This document shows positions 51,483-59,249 of a DNA stretch of 64,000 bases, piece after piece. The notes beneath the pieces were generated by a model. It saw only the letters and a program-made list of their open reading frames with translations, did no database searches and was not told where the DNA came from. Every line of letters starts with the position of its first letter. Position 1 is the stretch's first letter. The DNA lies in contig CAZMNW010000019.1 of the NCBI GenBank assembly GCA_964567755.1, forward strand, positions 10,888-74,887, given 5' to 3'. A program made the position numbers and the translations under genes. The stretch is from DASRJW01 sp964567755 (GTDB taxonomy: Bacteria > Krumholzibacteriota > Krumholzibacteriia > G020349025).

Positions 51483-54389
51483 ATGAATCCCATTGTGGCG
51501 CCGGCTGGTATCCGGTTGCAGATGACGGTGAACGGCACAGCCGTCTCGGTCGAGACCGAGCCGAAGCGCACGTTGCTCGACGTGCTGCGCGAGGACCTCG
51601 GGCTCCGCGGCGCCAAGAACGGCTGCGACATCGGCATCTGCGGCACGTGCACGGTCCTCGTGGACGACGTGCCAAAGAAGGCCTGCGTCGAGCTCGCCGA
51701 GAACTCGCAGGGGCGTCGCATCGTCACCATCGAAGGCCTGGGCTCGCCCGAGGCGCTCTCCCCCATCCAGCGCGCCTTCGTCGACAACACGGCGTCGCAG
51801 TGCGGCATGTGCACCACCGGCTTCATCGTCGCCTGTCATTCCTATCTGCAAAAAAATCCGCAGCCGACCGACCGCGACAAGATCCGCACCTTCTTGCGCA
51901 AGAACTTCTGCCGTTGCACCGGCTACGAACAAATCGTGGATGCCGTGCAGGAGGCGGCCGGTCTCACGACAGCGCGCGCGGAGTTCGCCAAGCGCTGCGC
52001 CGTGATCGGCGCGGAGAGCGCCGCGCCGCGCCCCGTCGTCGGCCAGTTCCTGCCACTCGTGGGCGCCGTGGACAAGGTGACCGGGCGGGCGCGCTACGCC
52101 GACGATTACCCCGTCGAAGCTGGAACGTTGCACCTGGCCGCGGTGCGCAGCCCGCATGCGCACGCGATGCTCGAAGCCATCGACATCGAGCCAGCGCTGG
52201 CGATGGCAGGCGTGCATCACGTCTGGACCGCCGCCGAGATTCCCGGCGGCGACAACTACGTCGGCCTCATGACCCGCGATCAGCGCATCCTGGTGCCGGT
52301 CGGCGAGACGGTGAAAGCCGTGGGCGATGCCGTGGCACTGGTGGCCGCCGAATCGCAACAACTGGCGCGCCGCGCCGCCGCCGCCGTGCGCGTCACCTAC
52401 CGTGTGCTGCCCGGCGTGTTCGACGCCGCATCGGCCTACGCCGAAGGCGCGCCGGTGGTGCACCCGGAGATCCAGGACGTCCCCGATCCCAAGCGCCCGA
52501 ACCTGATTCATCACCAGCACATCCACAAAGGCGTCTCGATCGCGACCGCAGCCGACATCGACGCGGTGTTCACCACCGCCGCCGAACGCGGTTGGCGTGT
52601 CGTCGAGGCCGACTTCGGCACCGGCTTCCAGGATCACGCGCCGCTCGAACCCGAGGTGGCGCTCGCCACCTGGGATCAGGACACCGAGAAGATCACCGTC
52701 TTTGCACCGGTGCAGCACGTGTTCTTCGCCCGGCGCAACATCCGCGAGGCGCTCGGCATCGAGAACCGCTATGTGCGCGTTATCGGCAGCACCGTCGGCG
52801 GCGCCTACGGCAAGCGTGAAGATCCTTACGCGTTCCCGTACTGCGTCCTCGCCACGGCGCTCACCCACAAGCCGTCGCGCATGTTGTGGACACGCGAGGA
52901 GACGCTGCAATACACCCAGAAGCGTCACGCCATCGAGGCGCACATGCGCGCCGCCGTGGACGCGGAAGGCCGCATGCAGGCGTTTCAGGCCCGCATCTTC
53001 CTCGACGGTGGCGCCTATCGCAGCTGGACGAAGGAGATCACCACCAAGTCAGCGGTGATGTGCAGCGGTCCTTACGACATCCCACAGGTGTGGATCGACA
53101 CCTACGGGCTGTACACCAACAACCCGCTGTGCGGCGCGGCGCGCGGCTTCGGCACCGCCAACACCATTTTCGCCACCGAGTCGTTCTGGGATCTCGTTTG
53201 CGACACCTGCGGCTTCGACAAGGTCGAGTTCCGGCGCAAGAACTCGCTCTGCAAAGGCGCCACCTCGTCGACGCGGCATTTTTTCGCCAACGGCGTGCGC
53301 AACATCGAAGCCCTGGATGCCGCCGCGCGCGCCTACGACTGGGGACGCTCGCGCCGGCGCCGCGACGGCGACTGGGTCTACGGCTCCGGCATCGCCTCGA
53401 TCTGGTACGGCAACGGCTTCGGTCGCGGCATTCGCGACGAGGGCCATCCGATCCTCGAAGTGGGCCGCGATGGCAAGTTGCACGTGTGGGCTTCGTCGGT
53501 GGATTACGGCCAAGGCTCGAACACCGTCTTTACCCAAGTGGCGGCCGATGTCCTGGGTCTCAGTCCCGAAGACGTCGTCGTCCACAGCGCTGACACCGAC
53601 ACCACGCCCAACTGCGGCTCCACCGTCGCCAGTCGTGTCACCATCGTCGTCGGCAAGGCGGTGGATCTCACGGCGCGAGCGCTGCGGCAAGACCTGTTCG
53701 CCGCCGCCGCCAAACATCTCGCGGTCGCCGCCGAGGACGTGGAAGCCGAAGGCGGCGTGTTGTGGGTGCGCCACGATCCGGCGCGTCGGATTACATTCGC
53801 CGCGCTCGCACGGCGCACGAGCGAACCGATGGTGCGGCAGGTGCCGAAGCTGAACCAGCAGAACACCTCGGCGCTCGATGCCGTGACCGGTGCCGGCAAG
53901 GCGTACTGGCCGTATTCTTTCGCCACGCATATCGTGACCGCGGGCGTGAACCTCAAGACCGGACAAGTGAAGCTGGTGGAGTACGTCGCGGCCCACGACA
54001 TCGGCAAGGTCATCAACCCGCAATCGTGCCGTGGCCAGGTGATCGGCGGCGCCGCGATGGGTGTCGGCTACGCGCTGACCGAGGATCTTCAGCTCGAACA
54101 AGGCCGCGTCTTGAGCGACAACTTCGACGACTACGAGCTGCCGCGTGCGACCGACCTGCCCGACATGCAGGTCATTCTGGTCGAGGACCCCGACTTGGAC
54201 GGCGATCCCGCCTTCGGTCCCAACGGCGCCAAGGGCATCGGCGAGCCGCCGACGATCGCGCCGGCGCCCGCGATCATGGCCGCCGTCAACGATGCCTTAC
54301 GTGATTTCGGCATTCGCTTCCATCGCATCCCGCTCACGCGCGCGCGCATCCGCGCCGCCCTCACGCAGGCTGGACTGCGGAAATCCTGA
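51483..54389 (+). CDS. Fused [2Fe-2S]/molybdopterin hydroxylase (aldehyde oxidoreductase-like)
   Basis: The 968-residue protein joins two [2Fe-2S] domains to a xanthine-dehydrogenase-type Mo subunit without an FAD domain, the architecture of Desulfovibrio aldehyde oxidoreductase. Cluster ligands are in NGCDIGICGTCTVLVDD and CGMCTTG, then FCRCTGYEQI. The Mo part begins near residue 185 (GAVDKVTGRARYADDYPVEA), with 'GGAYGKREDPYAFPY', 'VDYGQGSNTVFTQVAADVLG' and the active-site Glu in GAKGIGEPPTIAPAPA. It should hydroxylate an aldehyde or N-heterocycle. No twin-arginine signal is seen. Cofactor genes moaD/moaE and moeZ flank it. Confidence 0.9.
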   Translation: MNPIVAPAGIRLQMTVNGTAVSVETEPKRTLLDVLREDLGLRGAKNGCDIGICGTCTVLVDDVPKKACVELAENSQGRRIVTIEGLGSPEALSPIQRAFVDNTASQCGMCTTGFIVACHSYLQKNPQPTDRDKIRTFLRKNFCRCTGYEQIVDAVQEAAGLTTARAEFAKRCAVIGAESAAPRPVVGQFLPLVGAVDKVTGRARYADDYPVEAGTLHLAAVRSPHAHAMLEAIDIEPALAMAGVHHVWTAAEIPGGDNYVGLMTRDQRILVPVGETVKAVGDAVALVAAESQQLARRAAAAVRVTYRVLPGVFDAASAYAEGAPVVHPEIQDVPDPKRPNLIHHQHIHKGVSIATAADIDAVFTTAAERGWRVVEADFGTGFQDHAPLEPEVALATWDQDTEKITVFAPVQHVFFARRNIREALGIENRYVRVIGSTVGGAYGKREDPYAFPYCVLATALTHKPSRMLWTREETLQYTQKRHAIEAHMRAAVDAEGRMQAFQARIFLDGGAYRSWTKEITTKSAVMCSGPYDIPQVWIDTYGLYTNNPLCGAARGFGTANTIFATESFWDLVCDTCGFDKVEFRRKNSLCKGATSSTRHFFANGVRNIEALDAAARAYDWGRSRRRRDGDWVYGSGIASIWYGNGFGRGIRDEGHPILEVGRDGKLHVWASSVDYGQGSNTVFTQVAADVLGLSPEDVVVHSADTDTTPNCGSTVASRVTIVVGKAVDLTARALRQDLFAAAAKHLAVAAEDVEAEGGVLWVRHDPARRITFAALARRTSEPMVRQVPKLNQQNTSALDAVTGAGKAYWPYSFATHIVTAGVNLKTGQVKLVEYVAAHDIGKVINPQSCRGQVIGGAAMGVGYALTEDLQLEQGRVLSDNFDDYELPRATDLPDMQVILVEDPDLDGDPAFGPNGAKGIGEPPTIAPAPAIMAAVNDALRDFGIRFHRIPLTRARIRAALTQAGLRKS

Positions 54390-54407
54390 CCCTGCGAACG
54401 GGGTGGA

Positions 54408-55577
54408 TCAATAACGGCTGAGGGTCGGGTCGACCTTCTCCGCCCAGGCGAGGATGCCGCCTTCGAGATTGCAAAGCCGCGTGTAACCTTGCTGCTGCAG
54501 CAGCTGAATCGCCTTGGCACTGCGCATGCCGGTCTTGCAATGAACGACGATGTCGCGGTCGCGCGGCACATCGCTCGTGCGTTGCGCGAGTTGCTGGAGA
54601 GGGATCAATGTCGCGCCAACAATGTGGCAGATCTGCCATTCCGACGTTTCGCGGACGTCGAGGACGAAGATACTGTCGCCGCTCGCCAGCCGGCGGTCGA
54701 GCTCGGTGGCCGTGATCGTCCCCATGCCCGCCGTAGCAATTGACCCGGCCGGGCGGCAGAACTGTTCGGTATCGACGAGCGCTCGAATAGTGGGGGACTC
54801 ACCGCAGAGCGCGCAGCGCGGATTCTTGCGCAGGCGCAGTTCGCGAAAGCGCAGCCCCAGCGCATCGAAAAGCAGCAAGCGACCGATGAGCGGCTCGCCG
54901 ATGCCCAACAAGAGCTTGAGCGTCTCGGCGGCCTGGATGCAGCCGATGATCCCCGGCAGCACGCCGAGGACGCCGCCCTCGGCACAGCTCGGCACCAGAT
55001 CGGGCGGGGGCGGTTCCTCGTACAGGCAGCGATAGCACGGGCCGCGCGCGGCCCAGAACACCGACGCCTGGCCTTCGAAGCGAAAGATGCTGCCGTAGAC
55101 ATTGGGTTTGCCGAGGAGAACACAAGCATCGTTGACCAGGTAGCGCGTCGGGAAGTTGTCGGTGCCGTCGACGATGACGTCGTAATCGCGCAGAATCTCG
55201 AGCGCATTGCCGGAGTCGAGGCGCGTTTCGTGCAGATCGATCTGGACATGCGGGTTGATGGCATGCAGCCGCTCGCGCGCCACGTCCAGCTTGCGGCGCC
55301 CGACGTCGGGCGTGGCGTAGATCACTTGGCGTTGCAGGTTGGTGAAGTCGACGACGTCGAAGTCGACCAGGCCGATCCGCCCAACACCCGCCGCGCTCAA
55401 GTACAGACCGAGCGGAGCACCGAGCCCCCCGGTGCCGACGAGGAGCACGCTCGACGACTTGAGGCGGCGTTGTCCCTCTGCACCGACTTCGGGCAGCAGC
55501 AGGTGACGCGCGTAGCGCTGCATCTCCTCTGGGGAAAGCACCGTGCTCTCGGGCGCGCCTCTGCGTCCCTCTTTCAC
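54408..55577 (-). CDS. moeZ: MoeZ-type adenylyltransferase/sulfurtransferase (ThiF-rhodanese fusion)
   Basis: The GTG at 55577 overlaps the cysO stop (GTGA) after AGGAGG, giving 389 residues. The ThiF/E1 domain shows RYARHLLLPEVGAEGQRRL, LLVGTGGLGAPLGLYLSAAG, 'VDGTDNFPTRYLVND' and zinc Cys pairs (CYRC, CALC). The C-terminal rhodanese has 'VLDVRETSEWQICHI' and the active-site Cys in VVHCKTGMRSAKAI. It activates ubiquitin-like sulfur carriers (CysO, MoaD) by adenylation and loads sulfur as thiocarboxylate. Confidence 0.93.
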   Translation of the reverse strand: MKEGRRGAPESTVLSPEEMQRYARHLLLPEVGAEGQRRLKSSSVLLVGTGGLGAPLGLYLSAAGVGRIGLVDFDVVDFTNLQRQVIYATPDVGRRKLDVARERLHAINPHVQIDLHETRLDSGNALEILRDYDVIVDGTDNFPTRYLVNDACVLLGKPNVYGSIFRFEGQASVFWAARGPCYRCLYEEPPPPDLVPSCAEGGVLGVLPGIIGCIQAAETLKLLLGIGEPLIGRLLLFDALGLRFRELRLRKNPRCALCGESPTIRALVDTEQFCRPAGSIATAGMGTITATELDRRLASGDSIFVLDVRETSEWQICHIVGATLIPLQQLAQRTSDVPRDRDIVVHCKTGMRSAKAIQLLQQQGYTRLCNLEGGILAWAEKVDPTLSRY

Positions 55578-55855
55578 TGGATCCCTCCTGCGATCGCGGG
55601 CACCAGGCTCACGATGTCCCCCGGACCGAGCGGCGTGGCTTCGCGCTGCAAGGCGCGGCAATCGTCCTCATTCACGTACACGTTGACATAACTGCGCAAG
55701 CAACCGTCGTCGGTATACAAATGCGGCCGCAGCTCGGGATACGATCGCACCAAAGCTTGCAGTAACTCGCCGATGCTGCGACCTTCGACCTCGATCGTCG
55801 CTTGCATGCGCGTGAACGGCCGCAGCGCCGTCGGGATCAGCACTCGATGCATCAT
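55574..55855 (-). CDS. cysO: CysO/ThiS-like sulfur carrier with C-terminal GGIQ extension
   Basis: The 93-residue ubiquitin-like protein starts at ATG 55855, overlapping the mec stop (ATGA). It has MHRVLIPTALRPF, 'IGELLQALVRSYPELRPHLY', 'RSYVNVYVNEDDCR' and ends LVPAIAGGIQ. Functional carriers need a C-terminal Gly-Gly; here Gly90-Gly91 are followed by Ile-Gln, so trimming is required. The JAMM protease encoded next door is the obvious trimming enzyme, as QbsD does for QbsE. The carrier would donate sulfur to CysM for cysteine synthesis. Confidence 0.88.
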   Translation of the reverse strand: MMHRVLIPTALRPFTRMQATIEVEGRSIGELLQALVRSYPELRPHLYTDDGCLRSYVNVYVNEDDCRALQREATPLGPGDIVSLVPAIAGGIQ

Positions 55856-56277
55856 GGACCTTCCTCGCGTTGCTCTTCCGGCTCGAACCGGCTGCGGTCC
55901 GCGGCCAGCACCCACGCCGTCCACTCGCCGGCACGCCCGCCCTCCACGGCCAGGATGACATACGTATGCCACGGCAGGGCATGGGCGAGATCGTACGCCG
56001 AGGGGCGCGCCGGATGATCCGGGTGCGAATGATAGAATCCGAGTAGCACCCACCCCCTCGAGTCGGCGGTGCGCTCGGCTTCCCGATATGCGTCCGGCCC
56101 GATCCGAAAGCGCCGGTGTTTTTCCTCCGCCGACGTGTTGTCGAGGGCGCGTGCTTCGACGACGTGCCGCGCGCCGCCCAGCTCGGTCCCGAGGAGAATG
56201 CCACAACACTCCTCCGGGTAGGCCGACTCCGCATGCGTCCGCAGTGCCGCGAGCACGCGATCCGGGAACACGATCAT
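55852..56277 (-). CDS. mec: Mec-type JAMM/JAB1 zinc metallopeptidase
   Basis: The 141-residue protein has the JAMM catalytic set: PEECCGILLG with the Glu, and GFYHSHPDHPARPSAYD with His-x-His and Asp. In mycobacteria Mec releases cysteine from CysO-cysteine; relatives trim sulfur-carrier C-termini. It lies between cysM and cysO, with ATGA overlaps on both sides, so the stoichiometry of the pathway is set by coupled translation. Confidence 0.92.
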   Translation of the reverse strand: MIVFPDRVLAALRTHAESAYPEECCGILLGTELGGARHVVEARALDNTSAEEKHRRFRIGPDAYREAERTADSRGWVLLGFYHSHPDHPARPSAYDLAHALPWHTYVILAVEGGRAGEWTAWVLAADRSRFEPEEQREEGP

Positions 56278-57221
56278 GCCGCGCCGGCCTCCCCCTCGCG
56301 CAAGAGCCGATCGTTCAGGTACTTGAGCCCGCTGTCCGGCAGGATGACCACGTACGTCCCGTCGCCGTCCTGCAGCGCCAGCCGGCGTGCGGCCACGAGC
56401 GCGGCCCCGGACGATGGCCCGACGAGCAGACCCTCGCGGCGGGCGAGCAACCGCACCATCGCGTACGCGTCCTCGGTGCTGACTTGGAGCACTTCATCGG
56501 CGAGATTTGGATCGTAGATCGCAGGCGCCTCGGCCGTCGGCATGTGCTTCAAACCCTCGAGCCCATGAAATGGCGAGTCCGGGATGACGGCGATGCAACG
56601 GGCGCGCGAACCTGCCTGTCGCAAGCGCCGCACCGTGCCGACGAAGGTACCGCTCGTACCGAGCCCGGCGATGAAGTGTGTCACTTTGCCCGCGGTCTGC
56701 TCCAGGATCTCGACCCCGGTGCTGTCGTAGTGCGCACGCCAGTTGGCGTCGTTGCCGTACTGGTCGGCATAGAAGCAGTCACGCGGATCTTTCGCCGCCA
56801 GATCGCGCGCGGTCGCGATGGCGCATTCCATCCCTTCGAGTGGATCGGTCCACACCGTGCGCGCTCCCAGAACTTCGAGAATCCGTCGCCGCTCGGGACC
56901 GACGTTCGCCGGCATCACGAGCCGGACAGAGAAACCGAGGGCAGCACCCAGCATCGCGTAGGAGATGCCCGTGTTGCCGCTCGTGGCGTCGAGAAGCGTG
57001 CCGCCGGCACTCAACGCGCCGCACTGCATCGCATTGCGCACAATGGCGAGCGCGGCGCGGTCCTTGACCGACCCTCCTGGATTGGTCCACTCCGCCTTGC
57101 CGAGGAGATCGGCGCCTCCCACCTCGGGGACGACACTTCGCAGTCGGAGGAGAGCGGTGTTGCCGATCCACGCCGGAAGTTCCGTCGTGGGCGACGATCG
57201 TGCCGCGCGCTCGGACCTCAA
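56274..57221 (-). CDS. cysM: CysM-type PLP cysteine synthase (CysO-dependent)
   Basis: The TTG at 57221 follows GGAGGAGG by 4 bases and gives 315 residues, near mycobacterial CysM length; an ATG at 57287 is an alternative. Motifs are WIGNTALLRL, NPGGSVKDRAALAI with the PLP Lys, ATSGNTGISYAMLGA, GLGTSGTFVGTVRRL and VGPSSGAALVAARRL. Given the downstream mec and cysO genes it most likely uses CysO thiocarboxylate and O-phosphoserine rather than sulfide and O-acetylserine. It leads the cysM-mec-cysO-moeZ operon. Confidence 0.92.
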   Translation of the reverse strand: MRSERAARSSPTTELPAWIGNTALLRLRSVVPEVGGADLLGKAEWTNPGGSVKDRAALAIVRNAMQCGALSAGGTLLDATSGNTGISYAMLGAALGFSVRLVMPANVGPERRRILEVLGARTVWTDPLEGMECAIATARDLAAKDPRDCFYADQYGNDANWRAHYDSTGVEILEQTAGKVTHFIAGLGTSGTFVGTVRRLRQAGSRARCIAVIPDSPFHGLEGLKHMPTAEAPAIYDPNLADEVLQVSTEDAYAMVRLLARREGLLVGPSSGAALVAARRLALQDGDGTYVVILPDSGLKYLNDRLLREGEAGAA

Positions 57222-57759
57222 TGTCCCTCCTCCACCGGCGCGGCCGTTGCGTGCAAGAACGGAGTCCCCGCGACGCGAGGAGGTCATTGCCGCCACGCAG
57301 GAACCCAACGCTTGGGCGCCAGGGCGCGTCAACCAACCATCGTCACAAGGAAGGAGATCCGCAAGTGCGGGCGAGGCCGATGAGGCCAGCACGCCGCTCG
57401 AGGGTCGCGCCGCGAGCGCGCTCCCGGAATGGACTATCTGGCCGAGGCTCCCGGAGTCCCCGAGAGCCATGGTTCCTGGGCTGTCAAATCCAACACAGTT
57501 CTGGATACCCGGAACCCTGGCCTCGCAAGGGAGCCTGGCCAGACAGAGTCCGATCGGAGCAACGCGGGCGAACACAGCGGGGGACTCGACGAAATGCGCT
57601 CTTCGTGTGCCGCGTCGTGCAACTGGCGAGTTCCAGGTTATTATATCAGCCGTTTTCCGGGTGCGTCCACCGTCGGCCGGGGTATTCCCAGGGAATTGGT
57701 GCGACCGACCTGGGGGGCGACCCGCAGCGGGTTGACCTGAAGAACTCCCAAGGAGCGCG
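57222..57759. other. Divergent intergenic region, cysM and dehydrogenase gene
   Basis: The 538 bases have no supported gene. A short AT-rich block GGTTATTATATC (57637-57648) about 110 bases before ATG 57760 may hold a -10 element. On the minus strand a TTGACG and a TTGACA occur without good -10 partners. No known riboswitch fold was recognised. Confidence 0.4.
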
Positions 57760-58905
57760 ATGCGAATTCTCGTCCTCGGGGCCGGCAAGCAAGGCCGTGC
57801 CGTCGCATTCGACGTGTTGCGCAACCCGGACGTCGAAGAAGTGGGCATCGCCGATGTCGACGCCGACGCGCTCGAATCGTTGCGCGCGTTTCTCGGCGAT
57901 CGCCGCGTCAGCATCCAACGCCTCGATGCGCTCGAGCCCGAAGCTCTGCGCGAGACCCTCGAGCCTTACGACGCTTGCCTCAATGCCATGGGCTTCGCCT
58001 TCGGTCTCGAGGTCACGCGCGCCGCGATTGCGGTGCGGACGCATGTCTGCGACCTGGGCGGCAGCCGCAGCCTCGTCACCCAACAGCTGGATCTCGACAC
58101 CCAGGCCTTCGAGAATGGTGTCACCATCGTGCCCGACTGCGGCCTTGCGCCCGGGCTCAGCACCATCCTCGCCGCGCATGGGATCCGCCGGCTCGACGAA
58201 ACACATTCGGTCCAGATCCGCGCCGGCGAACTGCCCCGGCGACCCACCGGGCCGCTGCAGTATGTGCTGGCATATCCGGTGGAGGCCCTGATCGAGCGCT
58301 ACAGCGAGCGCGCCGTGGTGATTCGCGATGGCGTCCGATTGTCGGTCGAGCCGCTCACCGAGATCGAGAGCATCGAGTTCCCCGAACCGTTCGGCACCCT
58401 CGAGGCCTTCCACACCGGTGGTGGGCTGTCGACGCTGCTCAGCACGTTCGCAGGCAAGGTGCGCAACATGGACTTCAAGTCCATTCGCTATCCCGGTCAC
58501 TGCGCGCGCATGAGACCGTTGTACGAGCTCGGCTTCCTACAGTCTGAAATGTTGCAAGTCGGCGATAGCGAGATCCGCCCGCGCGACGTCAGCGCGCGGC
58601 TGCTCGAGAAGCTGCTCCCAGGCGATGCCCCGGACGTGATCCTGATGCGTGTCACGGTGTTGGGTACGAAGTATGGCGGCCGGCGCCGGTTGGAATTCGA
58701 GCTCATCGACGCCTCCGACCCGACCACCGGTCTCAGCGCCACGATGCGGTGCACTGGCTTCACTGCCAGCTTCGTGTTGCAACAGCTCGCCGCCGGCAAA
58801 GTGGGCCGGCGCGGCGTCGTCCCCCCCGAGACCTGCGTGCAGGGAGAAGATCTGATCGAACATCTGCGCCAGCGCGGCTTGGACCTCGTGCTGCGGCAGT
58901 CCTAG
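57760..58905 (+). CDS. Saccharopine/lysine-6-dehydrogenase-family oxidoreductase
   Basis: The 381-residue protein begins with an NAD(P)-binding Rossmann motif MRILVLGAGKQGRAVAFDVL, followed by ADVDADALESL and 'CDLGGSRSLVTQQLDL'. Next comes the family segment VPDCGLAPGLSTILAAHGI and a catalytic-domain part with 'FHTGGGLSTLLSTFAGKV'. It resembles lysine 6-dehydrogenase and saccharopine reductase-like enzymes of amino-acid catabolism. The 'GRRGVVPPETCV' tail is typical of that family. The substrate is not certain. The gene stands alone. Confidence 0.85.
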   Translation: MRILVLGAGKQGRAVAFDVLRNPDVEEVGIADVDADALESLRAFLGDRRVSIQRLDALEPEALRETLEPYDACLNAMGFAFGLEVTRAAIAVRTHVCDLGGSRSLVTQQLDLDTQAFENGVTIVPDCGLAPGLSTILAAHGIRRLDETHSVQIRAGELPRRPTGPLQYVLAYPVEALIERYSERAVVIRDGVRLSVEPLTEIESIEFPEPFGTLEAFHTGGGLSTLLSTFAGKVRNMDFKSIRYPGHCARMRPLYELGFLQSEMLQVGDSEIRPRDVSARLLEKLLPGDAPDVILMRVTVLGTKYGGRRRLEFELIDASDPTTGLSATMRCTGFTASFVLQQLAAGKVGRRGVVPPETCVQGEDLIEHLRQRGLDLVLRQS

Positions 58906-59249
58906 CGCCTGGTCTTCCGCAGCGCAACGCCACCGAATGGAACTGCGTTTTTTGCGCACGCGGCGCGATGAGAACCACTCCGGCACGCGGCGGACGGTTC
59001 ACGACTCCGTGGCCTCCGCGCGCAACTCCACGCCCGAAGTTCGATCCGAGAGGCGAGATGGCGCAATCCTGGTGCGGATCCGCACCCGCTCTCGACACCG
59101 CCCGGCAAGGCGGACCCAGGGTCGAGAGGCGCGCTTCCACGTTGTTCCCACTCCCGCTCCGGAACGCCCGCCGATGGCGACCGTGATGCACGTTCGCTTC
59201 TGTTAAACTTGTACGAACCTTGCTCTGCACAGCACCTTGGAGGTCCCCC
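58906..59249. other. Intergenic region with a perfect palindrome
   Basis: The 344 bases have no supported gene. They hold a perfect 16-base palindrome GGTGCGGATCCGCACC at 59071-59086, a small hairpin CCGCC/GGCGG near 59100, and a TAAACT block at 59204-59209 that could be the -10 for the gene at 59250. Confidence 0.5.

Noticed and set aside
50232..52943. Long minus-strand open frame (903 codons)
   Set aside because: It covers nfeD, slipin and the molybdenum hydroxylase, all of which have clear family motifs on the plus strand.
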